A stretch of 64,000 bases of DNA from Camillea tinctor (taxonomy: Eukaryota > Ascomycota > Sordariomycetes > Xylariales > Xylariaceae), in contig MU394081.1 in NCBI GenBank assembly GCA_022578605.1, positions 850 to 64,849 of the forward strand, written 5' to 3'. A program made the position numbers and the translations under genes. The notes beneath the pieces were generated by a model. That model saw only the letters and a program-made list of their open reading frames with translations, had not been told where the DNA came from and did no database searches. Shown here piece after piece: positions 56,776-64,000 of this stretch. How positions within the stretch are numbered: the first letter of the stretch is position 1; the number at the start of each line of letters is the position of its first letter.

Positions 56776-59622
56776 CGCCTCGTTGCTAACTAAATAGTTA
56801 TATAATGAGGAGACAGATGGCAAGTTTGTCTATATATAATAAACCTGGCCAGATGGTGAGAAAACACTAGTTGTGTTAATACGAATGAAGGAGATGCAGC
56901 CGTAGATGCAGCCGTGGATGCTTTCTTTCATGTGATGAACGTAGAATGAGGTTTAGGTGGGTAAGTTGGACAACTAAGTAAATCAATGGTTCGGTGCTTG
57001 CTTATTGCTGTTAGTGGATCCTCCAGAATTAAGGTTTTGTTAAACACGGCACTGCAGTGGTTGTAGTAAAAAAAAAAGAAAGAAAAAGGAAAAAAAAGAA
57101 AACTTTAAAAAACCAAAGGCCTCTACACCACACTACCTACTAGGTTACCTTAAATACTTTTACAACTATACTTTACCTATGCAACCGCTGTGGTTTGGAT
57201 GGCTTGGATTGTGCCAAAACCGATCTGCCCCACATGCAGGGGTTAGTAGGTTCCCCCTTCTCGTCATCTGAAATTCTGATTGGATGCAGTGTGAAGCCTC
57301 ATAATCTTGGTAACCTACCTAGGTACCTATCCATAGGTTACCTACTCCTACGTAGGTATTATGTCGATTATGCAGGTAAGTACCTACCTAGGTACTAATC
57401 GAGATGAGTAAGGACCTCATGTAAGTAACTGATATGACCTCAGGTATGAGCTCGGTTGGGGGTCTGGTTCGCGGGGTGTCCTAGACAAAATGTGTTGAAC
57501 CTCTCCTTTATCTGTCCAGTCAGGAATTTTTAACCCTGGTTTGACAACTAAACTACTAATATAGTGTAGTTGTTCGGGAATAACCACCGAGGGGATCAGA
57601 TGCAGCAATCATTGGCTGCCCAATCCGGTGGTGCGTTTAGTCTATAGCTTGATCGCATAGTGTGTCCCTTTATATCTGGTTTAGGTTAGTTGTCTTTAAG
57701 GGGGTTGGACAGCACATTGGAGATGGAACTGGACCCTTTGTGCCCTGGAAGTTATGAGCAAAGTCTAGAGGTTGTTTTTGTGTCTGGTGTGTAGGTATGA
57801 CATAGGCATAGACATAGAAGCTAGGTATAGGCAAGTAGAGGCTTATACCATCACATGGTGGGTAGTACTGTTTAACCTAGGGTTGTGTCATTCATTGGTT
57901 CCCGTCAATTGAGGAGAGGAGACAGGGGGGAGAAGAGAGGGGAGAGGGGAGGAGACAACTTTTTGCGTCTGCAAGCTGGCAGTTGTTATATCTACGCGCC
58001 GTGTGTCCATGTCAATCTGTATGCCCTGCGGGTATATACCGACCGGTCAAACCTATATACTACTGCATGCATGTATCAATCAACTGAAAATATTTCATAT
58101 CAAAGGCCAGATAGTTCCTTCAAAATATAGGTACCTTTATTTTTTATTTTTTATTTTTATATATAACGAAGTCTGGCTGTCTGGGCAAAGCATAAGCTAC
58201 ATTTTGAAGCACGATGATGTATATTTATGTAGGTTAGGCCAATGTATGTACCTAGGTTAGGTAGGTACTGAGTACTACCTAGGTAGCTTTCACTGTTACC
58301 ATTATAAGATTTAGGTTGCTCCCAATTTGCGCATAAAGTTCAACTACTGTAGGTTAGGTGAGTTTGATGCATTAATGTATCATGCATCTCTTACAAACCA
58401 TTGGGTATGTAGGTGACAGATGGTGTATACTTCTCTTTCTCTTTCCCTTCTTTCTCTTATGTACATACATACATTAAGTTACTACTAGTAACCCTACATC
58501 CTAGAACCACATGCATTGGACACTGGAAGCGGGATTCAAATAGATCCCCACCTTTTCCTGGCCAAGGCTTTTTCTCCGCCATTAGTACCCTACCCAGAGT
58601 TATGTACCTACATACCCACTACACCATACTTACAGTACATACAGTACATACAGTACATACAAAGTACCTCAAAGCACCTAACCTACATAGTAGTGCCGTC
58701 TGCTAAGTCAACCGAAAGAGAGGAAGTAAAAGCCCCAATCCCACGCCGCATTTACTAGAAAACCACCCCCCCAGTTTGCTAACCCTTTCTTTTCTCTCCT
58801 CCATCTCCTTAGATCGTGTGCGAAAAACTTCCACGTTATCGTAGGTGCTGTGTGTGTTGAAAATCGGGGGACTCCTCCTTTTCAGGGCAGTTTCCTTTTT
58901 TTTCTTCCTATCTCATCCTTAGTTTTTTTGTCTACTTGTCGTCCTCGTCCTCGTTGTCGTCTTCGTCGTAGTCATCCTCGTTTTCCCTCCTCTATTCTTA
59001 CTTCCAACTTTTTTTCCCTTAACACCGTCATCATCGTTGGTTCGCGGGTACATCTCCCTTTTTTTCCAGGGTCTTTTTTCTGCAAACCCTCTTTCTCCTC
59101 TAGCTTACCTCTCCTATCATTGTCGTTGCGCGTTGCGCGTCTCTCGACTTGGTCTACAGGTACATTTAGAATCGCCTACAAGCGAATTCGCGATTACTTA
59201 TTCATAGGAGTCCGACTTGGTCTCGGTCTTGGTCTTGATCTTGATCTTGATTCTTTGATCAGCCCAGCCCATTCTCCGTCCCCGTCTCCGTTTTCCTCCT
59301 ACCTAGGTCGGCGGATAACAGGATTCAAATTCTCAAATACCCCACCTCCTTTTCTCCACGACCCAACCAACGACGCTACGACTCTCTCCCGGATCAGCGA
59401 GCTCTTTTCTTTTTTTCATTATTCTTATTTCTTCTTGATGAAATCACTTACGGCCGTCTCCTAGTCTCGTATCTAGATAACGGTTTCTTTTTCCGATTAA
59501 TCAATTAGTTTCCGTTGCATCATCGCGACAAACTTTGACTTGCGCGACCGTCTTTCTATCTGTCTCGACTCTCAAAAATCATCCCCTTCCCTTGCCGCTG
59601 TCTACACCGATCGCTTGCTATC
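56776..59622. other. Divergent region Med2-like / PUB1
   Basis: 2.85 kb. It contains many TACCTAGGTA motifs (57317-57400, 58210-58290), three tandem ACAGTACAT units (58632-58660), and a long T/C-rich PUB1 leader from about 58,850. An eight-codon upstream frame (59438-59464) lies 158 bp before the PUB1 ATG. No other gene seen. Confidence 0.6.
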
Positions 59623-61302
59623 ATGGCAGACACTGGTCCTTCCGCCGGCACTCAGTTGCCTCCCCCTCCCCAGCCGAACGCCGGCGCGCCTGGTTTTGAG
59701 AACAATCAGAATGGCCAGGCGAATCCGGCGCACATGCCTCCTCCACCCCTCCACATCCCTCCGAACACGAACCCAATCCCGACTGCCATTACCTCCCCCA
59801 TGTCTGCCGTTGACAAGGGCGGTGTCATGTCCCCCAGCAGTGGTGGACCTTTCCCACGTCGTGCTGCGCCCGAGCCTAACAAGCGGGCGCTGTATGTTGG
59901 TGGTCTTGATCCCCGCGTCACTGAGGACGTGCTGCGCCAGATTTTCGAGACGACTGGACACGTCCAGAACGTCAAGATCATCCCCGACAAGAACGTGAGT
60001 GACCAAATCCCATGAATGTGTCCCCGTTGTGACTGTCTACTTACCGCGATATAAGGCCAAGGGCTACAATTATGGCTTCGTCGAGTACGATGATCCTGGC
60101 GCGGCTGAGCGTGCCATGCAAACCTTGAACGGACGGCGTGTCCACCAGTCGGTAAGGTCTATCCCTACCAAGAATCACAGGGCCATACAACTCTAACTAG
60201 CACCAAAGGAAATCCGAGTGAATTGGGCGTACCAGTCTAACACGACCAACAAAGAAGACACCTCCGGCCACTTCCACATATTCGTCGGTGACCTGTCCAA
60301 CGAGGTCAATGATGAGGTGCTGCTGGGGGCGTTTTCTGCCTTCGGTACCATCTCTGAGGCTCGTGTCATGTGGGATATGAAGACTGGGCGTTCCCGTGGG
60401 TACGGCTTTGTGGCTTTCCGAGACCGCGGCGATGCGGAGAAGGCATTGAGCTCGATGGATGGCGAATGGCTTGGCTCCCGTGCCATTCGATGCAATTGGG
60501 CCAACCAGAAGGGGCAGCCTTCCATGGCCCAGCAACAGGCGATGCAAGCTATGGGCTTGACGCCGACCACTCCTTTCGGTCACCACCACTTCCCCACCCA
60601 CGGGATCCAGAGTTACGATATGATCGTGAACCAGACCCCTGCTTGGCAGACGACGTGCTACGTTGGGAACTTGACTCCTTACACGACGCAGAATGACCTT
60701 GTGCCCCTGTTCCAGAACTTCGGTTATGTGACGGAGTCTCGGTTCCAGGCGGATCGTGGATTTGCGTTTATTAAGATGGATACCCACGAGAATGCAGCTA
60801 TGGCTATCTGCCAGCTGAATGGGTACAATGTCAACGGCAGGCCCTTGAAGTGTAGCGTAAGTCCCCCACATACCATCAAACATACTTAAAGAACAGGATA
60901 CTGACCCATTATGGCAGTGGGGCAAAGACAAGACTCCTAATAACCATCAAGCTGGGTTTGATCCTTCCCAGCAGGCATTCAGTCCACAGAGTGCCCAGCC
61001 CTCTGCATATCCGGGTACGCCATCTACTTACTTCCCCCAGTACGGAGGTGAGTCGTACAGAGACGTGGGTGTTTGGAAGACGCAGTGCTAATGTCTTTGT
61101 AGGACAATACGGAGGTCAGCAACAAGGTTACGGCGGTCCCCCGGCGCAATCCCCGGCAGGTTATGGAGCTCAGCCCATGGGATACGGTGGCCCCCCTAGT
61201 GCCGGAGGTTACGGTCGTGGTCAGCAGCCTCCGAACCAGCCGTGGACCCAGCCCCCTCCTAACCAGAACTTCAACAGCGCGTATCCCGGGTACCAAGGAT
61301 AG
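59623..61302 (+). CDS. PUB1: PUB1/TIA-1-like RNA-binding protein (three RRMs)
   Basis: Five exons: 59623-59994, 60056-60151, 60209-60856, 60918-61047 and 61103-61302, for 481 residues. All introns are 55-61 nt. RRM1, from about residue 88, has RALYVGGLDP and KGYNYGFVEY. RRM2, about 172-250, has HIFVGDLSNE and SRGYGFVAFR. RRM3, about 300-375, has TCYVGNLTPY and DRGFAFIKMD. N- and C-termini are Pro-, Gln- and Gly/Tyr-rich (QYGGQYGGQQQGYGG), as in stress-granule proteins. Pub1/TIA-1 binds U-rich and poly(A) RNA, affects mRNA stability and joins stress granules. Introns fall at RNP boundaries. The family call is firm; Ngr1 is excluded by its longer layout. Confidence 0.94.
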
Positions 61303-64000
61303 GCACTGAATGGAATGAGCAGCGTTTGATGATTTCTTTCGATGTGTTCAGATTTCGGGTTAAAAAAAAAGACTAGATCTGTAGGTGGAAATAGCGGAAT
61401 TTACCGACATGATCTTCGGTTGGTCAGACAGGCCGGCGACATACCCAGAGGGTCCAAGCAGGTTTGCTGGTGGAAAAGATGTGAGGCAACCGGAAAATAT
61501 CTCTAGATTCACGTTATCCCATTTTTCTGGTCATTTTCTTCTCTATTTCTTTTTCTTTCTTGGTTGCAGGTTTGTGGTTGTGATGTTCATCTTGGATCTC
61601 TGAAAAAAATTGTCGAGCTCTTCTCTCTCTCTATCTCTCTCTACCTCTCTCTCTTTATTATGCTCATGTCATTTTTGATTCCATTTTGAAAAAGGTTTTT
61701 GGCATTTCCTTTCCAACGCTTTCTTGATACCTCTTAAGCATTTATTGATACAGCCGCAATGATTGCGCATTGGGCTTCACGAAGTTACGGTGCTATTAGT
61801 TGTCAAAACGCTTTATCCGGAAGTCTAGGTGGTAGAACGGGTTTCATGCGGCCCACGAGGAATAGGTCACTTTTTTTTTTCCAAGTCAATAACAGGCGAA
61901 ACCCACCTATATCAGGCGAGTAAATGATTCTGAATTGGAGATGCTCCATGGATAATAGATGTACGTATGTATGTATGTATGTACGTATGCAGACTGACGA
62001 GACCCAATGACCAGGGTTTTGAGCAAGAATTAAGATGGCGAATATTTGGGTGGATGAAAGATTAGTAGAACTATTTGGATCTGGATCTTGGATAGGTGAG
62101 AGATTACGACACCACGATTGGCCAGAAAGCCATGGTTTGGAAGGGGGGGAAACAAGTGGTATGGGCCCGGTAAGGGCAATAAAGAGCTACCCTACTGACG
62201 TTTGGAATGACGAAGTGGCATACAGGTTTATTAGAGGATTTCGTGAGTATGCGAACCCAAGATGAGGCAGATGGTTGCATTTATGAACCCCTCCTGGATT
62301 AACTGCGACGCCTGGTATTCTGAAAAGCGTGACAAGTCCCGAGCGAATAACCCATGTCTGGTCTGGCGTCATTGGGCTTGGAGCGGGCTGATTTCAATCG
62401 TGCCCAACGACAGGCTGTTCAGCCTCCAGCCAACAAGTGTGGATTTCCCGGTTGCCACTTGAATCGGCTCTCGGATGCGCAGAGCACAAATTACAGCAAC
62501 AGCAGTAGAAGCCGAAGAAGAAGGAAGAAATAACTTATAGTGATACAATCTAGAATCAATGCATAGAAAATAGAACTACTGTATTGCAAACTACCTAAGT
62601 TTTATAAGGTACTATGTAAGTGCTGAACCTAGTAATATATATATTGTGCCTCCTGTATACCTACTCTAACTTACATGGTAGGTAGGTATGTCAGCATAGT
62701 TGACATGGATTAGAGCTATTGCAGTGATGGCATTAAAAAGTTATGTTTGACTAAATAACTCTAGTCTCAGAGAGAGAAAGAAGTAGAAAAAATGAAAAAG
62801 GAAAAAGGAAAGAGAGAAAGAAAAAGACAAGGAAGACAAAAACCGAAGGCCGGGAACATGTCGTTAACAGATGCAAAACAAAGAAATTACCAGTTCCGAT
62901 GATGGATCATATTATTGTTCTTTGGTTGTACAATATTAGAGGTAAGATCTCGCATGTCGAGCCACGAAACAAGGCTCGCCTCCGATTGTGGGATAGACTT
63001 GGGGCCATTGACCAGCAGGATGTTTGTAGAGGGGGGCGCAGGTTGTTTTATCCTATGAGAAGGCTTACTTGTACATGTGAATACGAGATTGGTAGCGTTA
63101 GATATGTTTTATTTTTATTTTTATTCTTTTATTTTTTTCGGTTATGCGAGAGAAGGGAACACGATGAATACCATATCTGTACGTATGAATGGACGGATGT
63201 AAGTCAAGAGACGACCTATGTATACCTTAGTGTGTGGCCGGAAAAAAAAAAGAGAGAAAGAGAAGAAATATAGGAAGGGAAGAACAATGAGGGTTAAAAG
63301 CCAAGTTATTTGTTGGCGATAAGTTTTAGACTTGGGCTCGAATCATTTTTTAGCTCCGTCCAGACCCGAAGCTAAGGTAGGTAATTAGTAGTAAAAGGAA
63401 AGAGGAGACGACGACACAAGAAGCTGGGGGGGAAGCAAACATGGCAGCATGGGAAGATATGAAACTCAAAAACTTTTGTATTCCGTATGCGCCTGCTTAT
63501 AATAATGTTTAAACTTTTCTTCTACCTTTAGGCGGTTAGTGTGACTAACCTAGTAGGTTAGTCAGGTATATTGTCCCTCTAAGCCCACCTGAGCCCAACC
63601 TGGAAACTTTGTCTTGTCCCCCTCCAATTCTTTTTCCCATCTCTCTCCCATCTTTTTTTTTTCCTTCTCCCGCCCGTGCACGTAATTCCTCAGTTGCCGA
63701 CGGCCCTGACGTTATCCAGCAGACCCAATTCTGCTGGTGTTGGTGCCGCCCATCAACTAGGAAACGACCTACTAAGTTATTACTTAACTTACTAGAAGAA
63801 GTACTATCCGATATTATTATTTTATTTTATTTCTATTCTTATTTATTTTATTCCGTCTGTATGAACTTGAACTACTTACTATCTTAGGTTAGGTAGTTTG
63901 GGTTTAGTTACAGTGTTAACTTTGTACGTATTATTATTCTTGCGACGTCGACGACGACAACGACAACGACTTCCTCTCCGTGTTCCTCTCTCTCTCTCTC
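61303..64000. other. Gene-free right edge
   Basis: 2.7 kb. It starts with the PUB1 3' flank and has CT repeats at 61621-61655, tandem GTAT units at 61960-61990 and A/G tracts at 62770-62835. It ends in a CT-repeat, probably the leader of a gene outside the window. A 76-codon open frame at 62035-62265 has an ATG but no recognisable family. Confidence 0.5.

Noticed and set aside
58850..59464. 204-codon frame upstream of PUB1
   Set aside because: It starts at GTG, is pyrimidine-driven and lies in the PUB1 leader; only the last eight codons follow an ATG.
62035..62265. 76-codon ATG frame after PUB1
   Set aside because: No recognisable domain, AT-rich surroundings and no splice or promoter support; chance frames of this size are common.

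Overview
The window reads as nuclear DNA of a filamentous ascomycete (Pezizomycotina, most likely Sordariomycetes). The grounds are short introns of about 50-150 nt with GTATGT/GTAAGT donors and CTAAC-type branch points, fungus-specific families (Zn2Cys6 regulator, PAN1, sphingolipid C9-methyltransferase, VID21/EAF1), pyrimidine-rich leaders, and many copies of a TACCTAGGTA-type motif between genes. No species is claimed. Several open frames only appear to start at GTG or TTG. For this eukaryote I chose ATG starts and rebuilt the exons by hand from splice motifs and reading phase; every model given closes to a whole number of codons.

Layout from left to right: MAK11-like WD40 protein (-), EAF1/VID21 scaffold of NuA4 (-, 3 exons), SPP2-like G-patch splicing factor (+), a 2.7 kb gene-poor stretch, a small ABM-fold protein with a C-terminal zinc ribbon (+), a bicupin (+), a Zn2Cys6 transcription factor (-, 3 exons) facing the bicupin, a 3 kb gap, sphingolipid C9-methyltransferase (+, 4 exons), PAN1 (+, 3 exons), an NmrA-like NAD(P)-binding protein (+, 2 exons), ASE1/MAP65 (+, 3 exons), an IRS4-like EH-domain protein (+), a tandem-PH OPY1-like protein (+, 2 exons), a 4.8 kb purine-rich gap, a secreted GH5 hydrolase (+, 2 exons), a 4 kb region with unusual non-coding structure, a probable Mediator Med2-like subunit (-, 3 exons), PUB1/TIA-1 with three RRMs (+, 5 exons), and a 2.7 kb tail without a supported gene.

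Most genes are housekeeping: ribosome biogenesis, histone acetylation, splicing, endocytosis and actin, spindle midzone, mRNA binding. PAN1, the IRS4-like gene and the OPY1-like gene lie within 20 kb, and their yeast relatives all touch PI(4,5)P2 turnover or endocytosis. The accessory genes (ABM/zinc ribbon, bicupin, NmrA-like, GH5) differ from these. They use strongly G/C-ending codons, and the first three have a clear TATA box about 160-320 bp before the ATG.

The least explained part is 52.39-54.38 kb. A TATATAAA is followed by about 840 bp almost without G on the + strand, then a duplicated 84-bp unit, a perfect 12-bp stem-loop, a T-run, and a candidate small three-exon gene of no recognised family. 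This is the best place to look for something undescribed, but the evidence is sequence pattern only.
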